Below, in pieces: positions 55,791 through 64,000 of a stretch of DNA of 64,000 bases. The stretch lies in NCBI RefSeq assembly GCF_004342905.1, contig NZ_SMAN01000016.1, positions 1 to 64,000 of the forward strand. Direction: 5' to 3'. The number at the start of each line of letters is the position of its first letter. Position 1 is the first letter of the stretch. Position numbers and translations under genes: made by a program. The notes under the pieces are model-generated. The model was given only the letters and a program-made list of their open reading frames with translations, searched no databases and had not been told where the DNA came from. This DNA comes from Melghiribacillus thermohalophilus (GTDB lineage Bacteria > Bacillota > Bacilli > Bacillales > Alkalibacillaceae).

Positions 55791-55907
55791 GAAATAATTC
55801 CCCCGATCTTTCTATGTCCTATTTTATCATACTGTTAGTCCAGATGATTTGACAAGGGGAAGTATGCATTACATGATAATAGTAGAATCTCTTAAGGAGG
55901 CGAAAAC

Positions 55908-56348
55908 ATGGAATTTACGGTATATCTAGCCGGACAAATTCATGATAACTGGAGGGAAGAACTTAAAAGAAAAGCCAAAGATAAAGGTCTTCCGCTCAAT
56001 TTTGTAGGTCCTCAGGAAAACCACGATCAGTCAGACAGCATCGGTGAAGATATTCTAGGCAAGCAACCGAACCAGCTTTACCGGGACGATACAGCATCCA
56101 GCATCAATAATCTTCGCACCCAGCTATTGATGGAAAAATCGGATTTAGTGATCGCTTTATTTGGTGATCAATATCGGCAATGGAATACGGCCATGGACGC
56201 TGGCATGGCTATTGCCTATCAAAAGCCACTGATCATTATTCGTCCGGAATCCTTAATTCATCCTCTTAAGGAACTTTCCAACCGGGCAAATGTAACCGTG
56301 GAGACCGTAGATCAGGCTTTAGATGCCATTGCCTACATTTTTAGGTAA
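55908..56348 (+). CDS. ytoQ: YtoQ family protein
   Basis: 146 residues, the family length. It has a nucleoside 2-deoxyribosyltransferase-like fold: N-terminal VYLAGQIHDNWREEL and SDLVIALFGDQYRQWNTAMDAGMAIAYQKPLIII, where the D/N and Glu-like positions of the active site differ from true transferases. Activity is unproven. The start has an AAGGAGG 8 nt upstream. Confidence 0.9.
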   Translation: MEFTVYLAGQIHDNWREELKRKAKDKGLPLNFVGPQENHDQSDSIGEDILGKQPNQLYRDDTASSINNLRTQLLMEKSDLVIALFGDQYRQWNTAMDAGMAIAYQKPLIIIRPESLIHPLKELSNRANVTVETVDQALDAIAYIFR

Positions 56349-56358
56349 CGTTATACAT

Positions 56359-56387
56359 TAGCCTCCTGCAGAAATTGCAGGAGGCTA
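56359..56387. terminator. Shared terminator of ytoQ and the YjjX-type gene
   Basis: TAGCCTCCTGCA (56359-56370) and TGCAGGAGGCTA (56376-56387) form a perfect 12-bp stem followed by TTTT. Confidence 0.85.
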
Positions 56388-56389
56388 TT

Positions 56390-56914
56390 TTACTTGAAAC
56401 CGTTTTTAGTTCTTATGAGAGTAAATTCCATCTGTCCTCTTAATAACTGAACCACATGCATAAACATCGTTTCTCTATCCACCAAATGGTTAGTAAAAAT
56501 TCCAATAGCCCCTTCATGATGCTTGACATTTTGTTTTTTCGTATACTCGTCCATAATGTCGCCCAGTTCTTTTCCCCTTTTTAGTTCTTTAGCAATTTCA
56601 TCCGGAAGGGCAATGCGGGCTCCTCCAGCTGTATATAAATTTCCTTTTTCATCTGCCAGGGCTCCCCAGTTGCACACATATAACCTGCCTTCCAGCTCCA
56701 TCACTCCGCCTTCCAGCCCGATTCCTATAACATCTTTGTCCATTTGGGCGCACTGACGGGCCCGATTAATAGCTCCTTCCAGAGTTTCCTCATCTGAAAA
56801 CGGCTGTAAGGATACGTTAGATGACACCTTCACACCTTCTACCTGTTCATTCGGAAAAACCTTTTGCACAGCATTGACCTTTGCCGGGTTGTTGGATCCC
56901 ACCAGTACTTTCAT
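56390..56914 (-). CDS. DUF84 family inosine/xanthosine triphosphatase (YjjX-like)
   Basis: 174 residues. The family hydrolyses ITP and XTP, removing damaged purines from the nucleotide pool. The signature start VGSNNPAKVNAVQKVF, the SDEETLEGAINRARQC helix, and GIGLEGGVMELEGRLYVCNW with its metal-binding Glu are clear. Start ATG 56914 follows GAAAGGA. It lies about 28 bp downstream of ytoP and may be in one transcript with it. Confidence 0.9.
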   Translation of the reverse strand: MKVLVGSNNPAKVNAVQKVFPNEQVEGVKVSSNVSLQPFSDEETLEGAINRARQCAQMDKDVIGIGLEGGVMELEGRLYVCNWGALADEKGNLYTAGGARIALPDEIAKELKRGKELGDIMDEYTKKQNVKHHEGAIGIFTNHLVDRETMFMHVVQLLRGQMEFTLIRTKNGFK

Positions 56915-56941
56915 CCTGTCATCCTTTCATTTTGTATCTGA

Positions 56942-58009
56942 TCATCCATTTTTTCGGATTTGTTCCACTGCATTTTGATCCGTTGCCTGAACCAGTTTTA
57001 CTAGTAATTCTTTAGCTGCAGCATAATCATCTACATGGATCATAGAGGCAGACGTATGAATATAGCGGGAGCAAATGCCGATTACAGCAGAAGGAACGCC
57101 TTCATTGGACATATGAACCCGTCCAGCGTCCGTGCCGCCCTGGGAAATAAAATATTGGTAAGGGATGTCATTGGATTCAGCAATATCTAAAATAAACTCA
57201 CGAATGCCCCTGTGGGTAACCATGGTCCGGTCAAAAATCCGAAGAAGGGCACCTTTGCCGATGTGGCCAAATTCCTTATCGCTTCCTTCCATATCATTGG
57301 CAGGGGATGCGTCGAGCGCGTAAAAAATATCCGGTTTGATCATGTTCGCTGCCGCCTGTGCTCCCCGTAACCCCACTTCTTCCTGTACCGTTGCTCCAGA
57401 ATACAATTCATTCGGGAGTGTTTCATCCTTCAATTCTTTCAGTAATTCAATGGACAGGCCACATCCGTAACGGTTATCCCAGGCTTTTGCCAGAATTTTC
57501 TTTTGGTTTGCCATTGGGGTAAAGGGACAAATTGGAACAATCTGCTGTCCCGGCTTAATTCCCAGTTTCTTTGCATCTTCCTCATCATCTGCTCCTACGT
57601 CAATGAGCATATTTTTGATCTCCATTGGTTTCTTGCGCTGTTCCGGTGTTAAATTATGAGGGGGAATCGATCCAATTACACCTACAACAGGACCATTGTC
57701 CGTAATAATTTGTACGCGTTGCGCAAGAAGAACCTGGCTCCACCAACCGCCAAGAGTTTGAAAGCGAATCATCCCATTTTTGGTGATCCGGGTAACCATA
57801 AAACCTACTTCATCCATATGCCCTGCAACCATAACTTTAGGTCCGTTTCCCTTTTTGACGCCAAACACGCCTCCGAGGCGGTCCTGTATGACTTCATCTG
57901 CGTATTTTTCCAGTTCCTGCTTCATAAAATTCCGTACTTCGTGTTCATTACCAGGGGCTCCTGGAAGTTCGGTAAGGGTTTTAAATAATGCCAGGGTTTC
58001 GTTATCCAT
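56942..58009 (-). CDS. ytoP: M42 family metallopeptidase (YtoP, glutamyl aminopeptidase-like)
   Basis: 355 residues, the M42 length. Co-catalytic metal aminopeptidase of the cytoplasm. Metal ligands fit [12 protein letters not shown] (His, Asp), [11 protein letters not shown] (Asp), [11 protein letters not shown] (Glu-Glu), [10 protein letters not shown] (Asp) and [12 protein letters not shown] / [10 protein letters not shown] (His). It also carries the N-terminal [11 protein letters not shown]. Start ATG at 58009 behind GGAGTG. Confidence 0.94.
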   Translation of the reverse strand: MDNETLALFKTLTELPGAPGNEHEVRNFMKQELEKYADEVIQDRLGGVFGVKKGNGPKVMVAGHMDEVGFMVTRITKNGMIRFQTLGGWWSQVLLAQRVQIITDNGPVVGVIGSIPPHNLTPEQRKKPMEIKNMLIDVGADDEEDAKKLGIKPGQQIVPICPFTPMANQKKILAKAWDNRYGCGLSIELLKELKDETLPNELYSGATVQEEVGLRGAQAAANMIKPDIFYALDASPANDMEGSDKEFGHIGKGALLRIFDRTMVTHRGIREFILDIAESNDIPYQYFISQGGTDAGRVHMSNEGVPSAVIGICSRYIHTSASMIHVDDYAAAKELLVKLVQATDQNAVEQIRKNG

Positions 58010-58121
58010 TATGTATCACTCCATTTTATTTTAATCTCCTCCATTATTTTAACCGACTGCAGGTGACATTTCCAACACAACTCCTTTTTTGTATACTAAT
58101 ACATATAGGAGGAGTGGTTTG

Positions 58122-58409
58122 ATGGGATTCAAAAAATTATTTCTTTCGGCCGGAGCCGGAATCCTGGCTTACTTTGCCTGGAGTAAAGTGAAATCTGACG
58201 TACTGTCCCCGGAAAGAGCTTTGGCAGAGCTGAAAAACAAATATGATCACGTAAGCGGTTCGTGGATCTTTGCGAAGCCTGAAACGGCAGAAATGAATGG
58301 AGAGACTGTCCCTGTCTATAAAGCTGGTCTTACGGTTATGGCAAATGGAGAAACCGTACAGAAAGAAGTGATGATTAATGCCATGACAGGAAAAGTATTA
58401 GAGTTATAG
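58122..58409 (+). CDS. ytzB: Small PepSY-like protein YtzB
   Basis: About 95 residues. A short N-terminal hydrophobic segment (LFLSAGAGILAYFAW) acts as a signal or anchor. The remainder resembles a PepSY-type domain, ending VMINAMTGKVLEL like the D..TG.V motif of that fold. It is divergent from ytoP, as in B. subtilis. The ATG at 58122, 9 nt after AGGAGG, is chosen over 58089. Function is unknown. Confidence 0.85.
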   Translation: MGFKKLFLSAGAGILAYFAWSKVKSDVLSPERALAELKNKYDHVSGSWIFAKPETAEMNGETVPVYKAGLTVMANGETVQKEVMINAMTGKVLEL

Positions 58410-58553
58410 ATGCAAATGGGGCTGGATCATCAATATTGGAAAAAAGAAAATAATACACAGTCAGTATGTACAGACTCCTGCAGAAAAAGTACAATCCTTT
58501 GAATGGACCTCCATTTGAAGGATTCGTTTATTCACTGCTTATCCAAATAAAAA

Positions 58554-58593
58554 GATCCGAACGAATTCATCTGTCGACGAAATCGTCCGGACC
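58554..58593. repeat. Dispersed palindrome, copy 3 (diverged)
   Basis: GATCCGAACGA (58554-58564) faces TCGTCCGGACC (58583-58593) with two mismatches. Flanking CCCTGTCCCAATC (near 58612) and GGGGCTGGATC (near 58417) echo the outer flanks of the other copies. Confidence 0.6.
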
Positions 58594-58641
58594 TTTTATT
58601 CTCTTTTGCAGCCCTGTCCCAATCTTCTTTTATGATTAAAA

Positions 58642-59052
58642 CTAAAATTCAATGAAGAAGGGATGAAGATTCTCGTTTAAACAATACTCGATTCTTTGCC
58701 TGAAATTTTTCCAAGTCACCATTTCCAGTGCCTGTTCAATTGGGAAATAACCTACTTCCAGGCTTTCTGGACTTGTCGATTGTTTACCTCCAACCGGTTT
58801 GCCCAAAAATAGTGTATTACATATGGAACGATCTACATTTTGAAAAATGCCGCAAAACCTCGTGATCTCAATGTCGATGCCGGTTTCTTCCTTTGTCTCC
58901 CTGATCGCAGCTTCTTTTATGGATTCCCCTTCTTCGACCTGTCCTCCCGGCATCTCCCATCCCCTTCTTGGTCCTTTGATGAGCAACACTTCTTCGTGTT
59001 CATTTAATACAATGGCAGCAGCAGAAACAATATGTTTAGGCGGTGTTATCAT
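58642..59052 (-). CDS. Nudix hydrolase
   Basis: About 136 residues. A complete Nudix box is present: GGQVEEGESIKEAAIRETKEETGI (split here as GGQVEEGE and REtKEETG positions), with the REXXEE glutamates intact. Members cleave X-linked nucleoside diphosphates and similar pyrophosphates; the substrate cannot be told. The ATG at 59052 is preferred over 59082 because GGGAGAGAGG lies just upstream. Confidence 0.9.
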   Translation of the reverse strand: MITPPKHIVSAAAIVLNEHEEVLLIKGPRRGWEMPGGQVEEGESIKEAAIRETKEETGIDIEITRFCGIFQNVDRSICNTLFLGKPVGGKQSTSPESLEVGYFPIEQALEMVTWKNFRQRIEYCLNENLHPFFIEF

Positions 59053-59156
59053 ATACCTCTCTCCCATTAGATCTCGATTCAAATAAAATCAGGAATACAA
59101 TACGAAACATGAAGTTGTATCCCATGAGGGAACATCTTTTAATCAATATGCATGAT

Positions 59157-60011
59157 TTACTTATATTCGTAACGAATTCGTTCAACTTTTTTAACCATTT
59201 CCCCGTCTGAATCAAATTTTATTGCCCGGTAATGTGCGTCGTGGTAAAAGGTGTACCAGGCTTCTTTATCATAACCGTGTTTCATCCATTGTTCTTTTTG
59301 ATGGACAGATGTTACCGGATAATCATCATAAGCCAGAACCCATAATACATTCTGATGGGCATGGGTTGGCATAAGATCAGCCATATGAATAAACATTTCA
59401 TCGCCATCTTCGAACACAATTATGCTGTGTCCGTCACTGTGTCCGCCAGTGTGAAACATTTTCAGCCCTGGAACGATCTCTTTTTCATTTTCATAGGTTT
59501 CTACCTGCTCCTGAACAGGTTTCCAGTTTGATTCCCAGTATGTATTGACGGAACGGATATTTGGATATCGCATTTCATGCCATTCAGTAGCTGAGGTGTA
59601 AATTGCTGCATTTTTAAATACTGGAACCAGTTGATTCCTTTCCCATTTTGTCAGACCACAGGCATGGTCAAAATGCAAATGGGTCATTAAAATGCCATCC
59701 ATATCATCCGGTAATAAACCGAGTTCTTCCAGGGACTTCTCTACTCTCGATTCTTCCAGCACGCCGAAATTCCGCTTCTGCTTATCTGTTAATTTACCGT
59801 TGCCAATCCCTGAATCAATTAAAAAATTTTTTCCGTCCAGCTGCAAAAGAATTGGATCTGTTCGGAGTTCAATCTGATTTTTTTCATTAACCGGATATTT
59901 CTTGCTCCACAACGGTTTAGGAACAACTCCGAACATTGCACCTCCATCTAAATGGGTAACTCCTCCATTAAGCCAGGTCAACCGTGCCCGGCCAATTTGC
60001 AGTGTTTCCAT
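59157..60011 (-). CDS. ytnP: Metallo-beta-lactamase fold hydrolase YtnP
   Basis: 284 residues. The HxHxDH zinc motif appears as [11 protein letters not shown], with further ligands in [10 protein letters not shown] and [11 protein letters not shown]. subtilis YtnP is a lactonase-like enzyme reported to quench quorum signals, so this is likely a lactone or ester hydrolase. Start ATG at 60011 follows AAAGGGGG. It is about 47 bp after trmB in the same direction. Confidence 0.92.
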   Translation of the reverse strand: METLQIGRARLTWLNGGVTHLDGGAMFGVVPKPLWSKKYPVNEKNQIELRTDPILLQLDGKNFLIDSGIGNGKLTDKQKRNFGVLEESRVEKSLEELGLLPDDMDGILMTHLHFDHACGLTKWERNQLVPVFKNAAIYTSATEWHEMRYPNIRSVNTYWESNWKPVQEQVETYENEKEIVPGLKMFHTGGHSDGHSIIVFEDGDEMFIHMADLMPTHAHQNVLWVLAYDDYPVTSVHQKEQWMKHGYDKEAWYTFYHDAHYRAIKFDSDGEMVKKVERIRYEYK

Positions 60012-60058
60012 TTAATCTACCCCCTTTTTGAACAGTGTACCATATTTGTGATCCTGGT

Positions 60059-60706
60059 TTAGCGCGAAGCAGGAACATGAGCTTTACACCGGTAAATCGG
60101 ATTACCTTTTTCGGAAAACTTCTCCTCGTACTCCGTCATCACATTCTCAGGATCCTTTAATTGATGAAGATCAAGGGTCACTTCATCCAGCACCATGCCG
60201 AACTGGGAAAAGCTCACCAGTGAAAACTCGAAAAACTGCTGGTTATCTGTTTTTAATACAATCTCTCCTTCTGGCTTTAAAATTTGCTGATATTGTTTTA
60301 GAAACGTATGATACGTCAAACGTCTTTTGGCATGGCGTTTCTTTGGCCATGGGTCGGAAAAATTTAAATAGATTCTGTCTATCTCATCGTCCGCAAATAA
60401 CTCACATAAATTTTCAGCATTGACATTCAACAGACGGACATTGACCACATCTTCCTCTTTCACTTTTTTAATCGCGCCCACAATGACACTTTTCACCCGT
60501 TCAATACCAATAAAATTGATATCTGGATGATTCCTCGCCATTTTTGCAATAAATTGCCCTTTCCCGGTCCCTATTTCTAGATGGATCGGCTGTTCCTTTT
60601 GAAAAAGCTGTCTCCAGCTTCCTTTTTGGGCATAAGGAGATGGTTCAACAATATGATCATGTTCTTTTATAAAATCATCTGCCCACGGTTTGTTGCGAAT
60701 TCTCAT
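60059..60706 (-). CDS. trmB: tRNA (guanine-N7-)-methyltransferase
   Basis: 215 residues. It makes m7G46 in tRNA using SAM. Motif I is HLEIGTGKGQFIAKMA, and the signature LNFSDPWPKKRHAKRRL is diagnostic, followed by TDNQQFFEFSL. Start ATG at 60706 with AAGGAGG. Order trmB-ytnP agrees with B. subtilis. Confidence 0.96.
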   Translation of the reverse strand: MRIRNKPWADDFIKEHDHIVEPSPYAQKGSWRQLFQKEQPIHLEIGTGKGQFIAKMARNHPDINFIGIERVKSVIVGAIKKVKEEDVVNVRLLNVNAENLCELFADDEIDRIYLNFSDPWPKKRHAKRRLTYHTFLKQYQQILKPEGEIVLKTDNQQFFEFSLVSFSQFGMVLDEVTLDLHQLKDPENVMTEYEEKFSEKGNPIYRCKAHVPASR

Positions 60707-60873
60707 CTTTGTATGCCTCCTTATGGAATCGCTTATACCATATCATGAAATGATGATGAAGAAAAGAGCAGGCAACGTATCGTTTATATCCTCCTGGAGT
60801 GCCCCAGGGTGTCTTTTTAACCAGAGGTATCATAGCTCAGAATAGATGAACTTTTCCCGGGACAATAAAAAAA

Positions 60874-60897
60874 TGGCGGGATTACCGCCAAAAAAGT
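60874..60897 (-). terminator. Terminator after ytmP
   Basis: TGGCGG (60874-60879) and CCGCCA (60885-60890) pair with a 5-nt loop, with a T run on the minus strand. Confidence 0.7.
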
Positions 60898-60930
60898 AAA
60901 GACGTTCTGGAACAGATATGTTTGAACAAA

Positions 60931-61734
60931 TCAGTGATTATTTAAACTTGCGATCTGTTCAAACAGGACCGACTCTAAAAAGTAGCGCCACCTCTGGACT
61001 TCCTCTTGATATCCCCGTTTTTTATTCCATTTTATAAATAACAGGGCCTGAGCAATAACATACCAGTGGATTCGTTTCTGCAATGATTCCGTCAATTCCA
61101 CTCCGTAACGTCCGAGCCATGAGACCCATTCCCCTCTTGGGATGTACCAGTGAAGCAACATGCCGAGGTCAATAGCCGGATCAGAAACAACCGCATGATC
61201 CCAGTCGATTAAATATAACTGTCCACTTTTGGAAAGCAGCCAATTATTGTGATTGACATCACAGTGGCATACGACCTTCTGCTGATTCTGGACATCAGGA
61301 AGCATCTTTTCTAATAAACGGAGGGCTTTATGTACATGCTGCTCATTCTCATATATCATCTGATGGAGATCGGCCAGCATATCTTCAGGCTCAAGAGGCT
61401 GTTTGCCCATTCGCATCAAAAGATCCAGCAGTTCTGTAGAGTGATGGATTTTGCTTAAAAGGTGGGCAACCTGGTCCTTTTTCATTTCTTCCGGGGTCAG
61501 TTCTCTGCCTTCGAGCCATTTTTGAGCGGTAATGACGTCTCCGTTTTCCATTCTTTTTGTCCAAACCAGCTTAGGAACAATTCCTTCAGCAGACAGTACA
61601 GCCAAAAAAGGAGAAGAGTTGCGTTTTAAAAATAGCCGTTTCCCTTCTCGCTGTGCAAAATAAGCTTCACCAGTGGTTCCGCCTGCCGGAGTAATCTTCC
61701 ATTCTTTCCCTAAAATCTGTTCCAACCAATCCAC
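60931..61734 (-). CDS. ytmP: Aminoglycoside/choline kinase-like phosphotransferase YtmP
   Basis: About 267 residues. APH/ChoK fold: GGTTGEAYFAQ nucleotide loop, LFLKRNSSPF with the ATP Lys, catalytic VVCHCDVNHNNWLL (Brenner motif HxDxxxxN) and metal-binding YLIDWDHAVVSDPAIDLG. The substrate is unknown. The start is inferred at GTG 61734, eight nt after GAGG; this places VDWLEQILGKEW first. An upstream TTG at 61782 keeps the frame but precedes a TATACT that could be a promoter -10. Confidence 0.87.
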   Translation of the reverse strand: MDWLEQILGKEWKITPAGGTTGEAYFAQREGKRLFLKRNSSPFLAVLSAEGIVPKLVWTKRMENGDVITAQKWLEGRELTPEEMKKDQVAHLLSKIHHSTELLDLLMRMGKQPLEPEDMLADLHQMIYENEQHVHKALRLLEKMLPDVQNQQKVVCHCDVNHNNWLLSKSGQLYLIDWDHAVVSDPAIDLGMLLHWYIPRGEWVSWLGRYGVELTESLQKRIHWYVIAQALLFIKWNKKRGYQEEVQRWRYFLESVLFEQIASLNNH

Positions 61735-61884
61735 CTTCAATTCCTCAAATCTATATATTCTAGTATAACGTGTTTTCACCAAAATGGGTAGAATATTGTT
61801 GAAATTTTTTGATAATTCACCAGTCCATGTAAAGAAATACGAATTAAGATTAATATATTTTTCCCGTAAAAATCAAGTCCTCAT

Positions 61885-62835
61885 TTATGGATTTCCAGAG
61901 CCAATCTTTCCCTGGTGCACATCATACTTGTTTTCGTGCTTTTGAATGATGCAATGGGTACATCTCCCTGTCTGGCCGTCGGCGTGGTAGTATATTCCTT
62001 CATCTGCGAAAATTTCAATCGAACGTGCTTGATACACCTGTACTTCTTTTAATTTCGTATGTTTGCCAAAAAAAACGGTAAAGAACAGAGCGAGGATTTT
62101 CCATTTTGAGATTTGACTGACAATCACTACATGAAAATCATGGGGGTTATTTTTCGCACCCGGAGCGATTTTCATACCTCCACCAAAATACGGGTGACTG
62201 GCAACGGTAACCATCCATGCCTCTTTGATGGAATAAAACTGTCCGTCCAGAATAACATCGATGTTTTTCGGTTGAAATTGAAATAATTGTTTCAAGAGGG
62301 AGATCACATAACCTAACGTACCCAACCCAATTCGGTTAGCGACTGATTTGAACCGGGAACGGTTAACAAGTTTTGCAACTTCGGCATCAAATCCAAACCC
62401 CATACTGCTGGAAAAAAGCTTGAAATTATAGGGTTTTTTTAATTTAGTAGAAAAGCGACCAAACCAGTACGGTTTATATTCGGGGGACTGAATGATTTGT
62501 TCGAATAATTTTACCGGTTTGCCCTTCAAATGCAATCCCCTAGCAAAATCATTTCCTGACCCTGCAGGAATGTACGATAAATGAATAGAAGAGTGATGCG
62601 TTAAGCCATTGATGACTTCATGAACGGTTCCATCTCCACCTACAATGATGAAACATTTCATTTTTTCCCCGTACATCTGTGAAAGCTGTCTCGCCAGTTC
62701 AGTACCATGTCCTTCATATTTTGTGAAAAACGTACGGCAGTCCTTCTCTTTAAAAAGGGGATGTCTCTGCAACTTTTTATAGACTTTCATCGATTTACCA
62801 TTACCGGCTATCGGATTCACAATCAGTATATACAT
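61885..62835 (-). CDS. ytlR: Diacylglycerol kinase family lipid kinase (YtlR-like)
   Basis: 316 residues. The catalytic domain has VNPIAGNGKS, the nucleotide motif IVGGDGTVHEVINGL and IPAGSGNDFARGL. The family phosphorylates diacylglycerol or sphingosine-type lipids; the product and exact lipid are not clear here. Start ATG 62835 with AAAGGAG. It lies 28 bp downstream of ytlQ in the same direction. Confidence 0.9.
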   Translation of the reverse strand: MYILIVNPIAGNGKSMKVYKKLQRHPLFKEKDCRTFFTKYEGHGTELARQLSQMYGEKMKCFIIVGGDGTVHEVINGLTHHSSIHLSYIPAGSGNDFARGLHLKGKPVKLFEQIIQSPEYKPYWFGRFSTKLKKPYNFKLFSSSMGFGFDAEVAKLVNRSRFKSVANRIGLGTLGYVISLLKQLFQFQPKNIDVILDGQFYSIKEAWMVTVASHPYFGGGMKIAPGAKNNPHDFHVVIVSQISKWKILALFFTVFFGKHTKLKEVQVYQARSIEIFADEGIYYHADGQTGRCTHCIIQKHENKYDVHQGKIGSGNP

Positions 62836-62863
62836 ATCATTTACTCCTTTAAAGAGGACATGC

Positions 62864-63787
62864 CTAAAACAGCGGTTCCTCCTCTTCCATTTCCCATTCC
62901 GGTCTTTTCATGGCTGTGGTCTGACAATGTTTAAGCAATGCCTCTCCAGCCTTTAGTTGGATATATTTTAAAGGTGAACGGATTCGTTTCATTCCGCTAT
63001 ACCAGCTCTCATAGTCATCTCTACCCACAATCGACGTCAGATAAGGTTCCGAATGATATTCAATCGGGTGGAACCGGGAAAGAACGATTTTTTCAACAGG
63101 AAGACGGATGTTGTAGGCTCCCAGAATGCTGCGAACAATGCGTTCCGTTCTCTTTAAAGAGATTAACGGGCTAAGCATTTTTTTATTTATCCGGCTGTTT
63201 TCGATATACCATACGCGCTGACCCCCGGCTATGACATTGACGTCTTCCTCAAACTCTACGACGTGAACACAATAGATTTTCAGCGGGGTAAGGATGATGA
63301 TTTCCGCTTCTACAGGTGCCTTTTTTAGTTTAAAAATCGGATAATACATGATTAAAAAAATATCGGGAAAACTTTGCAACAAATATTTTAAAAGGGGATC
63401 ATCATAATATTGTTTTTCTACTATTGATGATTCCCGAATCGTTGATGACGCCCATTTGATCTGAAAGGGATAAATCCGGTCTAGAAAATAATGCTTCAGC
63501 TCCCTGATACTCTCTGGAGATTCCGGCTGTTCATCAAATGGATCTCGATCGTCTTCGGTATCCAGTGAATGTCTGTTCAACCATTTTTTCAAAAAGGGAA
63601 TGCCTCTCTTCCGATGGTCTTCCAGGGAATTTTCAAGGACAAGCGGGATCTTCTCATTATTCATTTTCCAGATTGAGTGCAGTTTTTCCCAATTTTCCCG
63701 TTTGAGACGGATAAACTGGCCGGGATAGCGGTAAACATCCATCTCATATCGGGAAACATAATCCTGGAGCTTAATCAATTGGGCCAT
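62864..63787 (-). CDS. ytlQ: YtlQ-like protein with NERD-type region
   Basis: About 307 residues. A central stretch (AEIIILTPLKIYCVHVVEFEEDVNV to GGQRVWYIENSRINKKMLSPL) resembles the nuclease-related NERD domain, including the ILT..KIYCV strand and the EF/E acidic pair, though full catalytic residues cannot be confirmed. The N-terminus is charged and helical. The ATG at 63787 with GGGGTG upstream is preferred over 63802. Identity as YtlQ rests on position between ytlR and ytlP. Confidence 0.75.
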   Translation of the reverse strand: MAQLIKLQDYVSRYEMDVYRYPGQFIRLKRENWEKLHSIWKMNNEKIPLVLENSLEDHRKRGIPFLKKWLNRHSLDTEDDRDPFDEQPESPESIRELKHYFLDRIYPFQIKWASSTIRESSIVEKQYYDDPLLKYLLQSFPDIFLIMYYPIFKLKKAPVEAEIIILTPLKIYCVHVVEFEEDVNVIAGGQRVWYIENSRINKKMLSPLISLKRTERIVRSILGAYNIRLPVEKIVLSRFHPIEYHSEPYLTSIVGRDDYESWYSGMKRIRSPLKYIQLKAGEALLKHCQTTAMKRPEWEMEEEEPLF

Positions 63788-63801
63788 GTACGAACACCCC
63801 A

Positions 63802-64000
63802 TTACTTATTGGATAAATGTTTGATATATACCGGTTCATATTTTACTTCGTTTTCAGGATGAATCCGGTATAAACAAAACCGGTCTACTTCCATTATACG
63901 TGTTTGCGGTACAGGAAGTAGAGGTTGCAAATCCATCGTGGGAATACTGATCTTCGCAGTCTTCCACTTTTTTGCAAGAGTTATGTGGGGAGTATATGGT
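63802..64000 (-). CDS. ytlP: RNA 2',3'-cyclic phosphodiesterase / 2'-5' ligase family (YtlP), 3' part only
   Basis: The last 65 codons of a gene that continues beyond the window. It reads PYTPHITLAKKW, where H-x-T is the second catalytic motif of the 2H phosphoesterases, and ends at the stop 63802-63804. It is just upstream of ytlQ, sharing bases with a possible ytlQ start. Confidence 0.8.
   Translation of the reverse strand, partial: PYTPHITLAKKWKTAKISIPTMDLQPLLPVPQTRIMEVDRFCLYRIHPENEVKYEPVYIKHLSNK

Noticed and set aside
60707-60930. A ytzH-like small gene expected between ytmP and trmB
   Set aside because: The 224-bp gap has no open frame of the right size; only a terminator was seen.

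Overview
The window looks like a chromosome segment of a low-to-mid GC Gram-positive bacterium of the Bacillaceae, probably a salt- or alkali-adapted relative of Oceanobacillus, Virgibacillus or Halobacillus. Three things suggest this. From about 24.5 kb onward the gene order follows the Bacillus subtilis tyrS-acuABC-motPS-ccpA-aroA-ytxJHG-murC-sftA-ytpRQP-ytoP-ytnP-trmB-ytmP-ytlRQP neighbourhood. A Na+-type MotPS stator is present. Several exported or membrane proteins carry long acidic tails. The genus cannot be fixed from sequence reading alone.

Region 1 (1-24.4 kb) is an accessory cell-surface region. It opens with a decayed two-component system (histidine kinase relic and NarL-type response regulator, about 300-1419). 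A glycerophosphotransferase gene follows, then a family of exported proteins built from tandem SH3-like repeats of about 65 residues. The same repeat array carries three different catalytic ends: a C39-like peptidase (2834-5008), an M14 zinc carboxypeptidase (5118-10036, interrupted) and a glucosaminidase (19016-21625). The M14 gene is split inside repeat 6 by an IS21-family element (6431-8819, istA/istB) with a 7-bp target duplication. Removing the element and one duplicate copy restores a continuous 840-codon frame. A degraded IS256-family relic follows (about 10124-10530).

From 10.6 to 21.6 kb lies a visibly AT-rich block: a Wzy/O-antigen-ligase-like polymerase, a 972-residue TagF-like enzyme with a long beta-rich N-terminus, tagA, tagH, tagG, another glycerophosphotransferase and the glucosaminidase. 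tagD, a further TagB-like gene and a LytR-CpsA-Psr ligase (21.7-24.4 kb) complete a wall teichoic acid locus: priming (TagA), precursor (TagD), polymerisation (TagB/F-like), export (TagGH) and attachment to peptidoglycan (LCP).

Region 2 (24.5-40.4 kb) is core: tyrS with a Tyr T-box leader, a class A penicillin-binding protein, acuABC (acetyl-CoA synthetase control, but with no acsA beside it), motPS, ccpA, a chorismate mutase/DAHP synthase, an FtsA/PilM-like ATPase with C-terminal tandem motifs, and ytxJ-ytxH-ytxG.

Region 3 (40.8-64 kb) holds murC, a nicotinate phosphoribosyltransferase, a TRAP-TAXI transporter pair, sftA, ytpR/ytpQ/ytpP, a PTS-IIC-like permease, a chemoreceptor with an acidic tail, ytoQ, a YjjX-type NTPase, ytoP, ytzB, a Nudix hydrolase, ytnP, trmB, ytmP, a lipid kinase, ytlQ and the 3' end of ytlP. 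Three copies of a dispersed palindrome built on ATCCGAACGA lie in intergenic gaps. No rRNA, tRNA or CRISPR array was seen.
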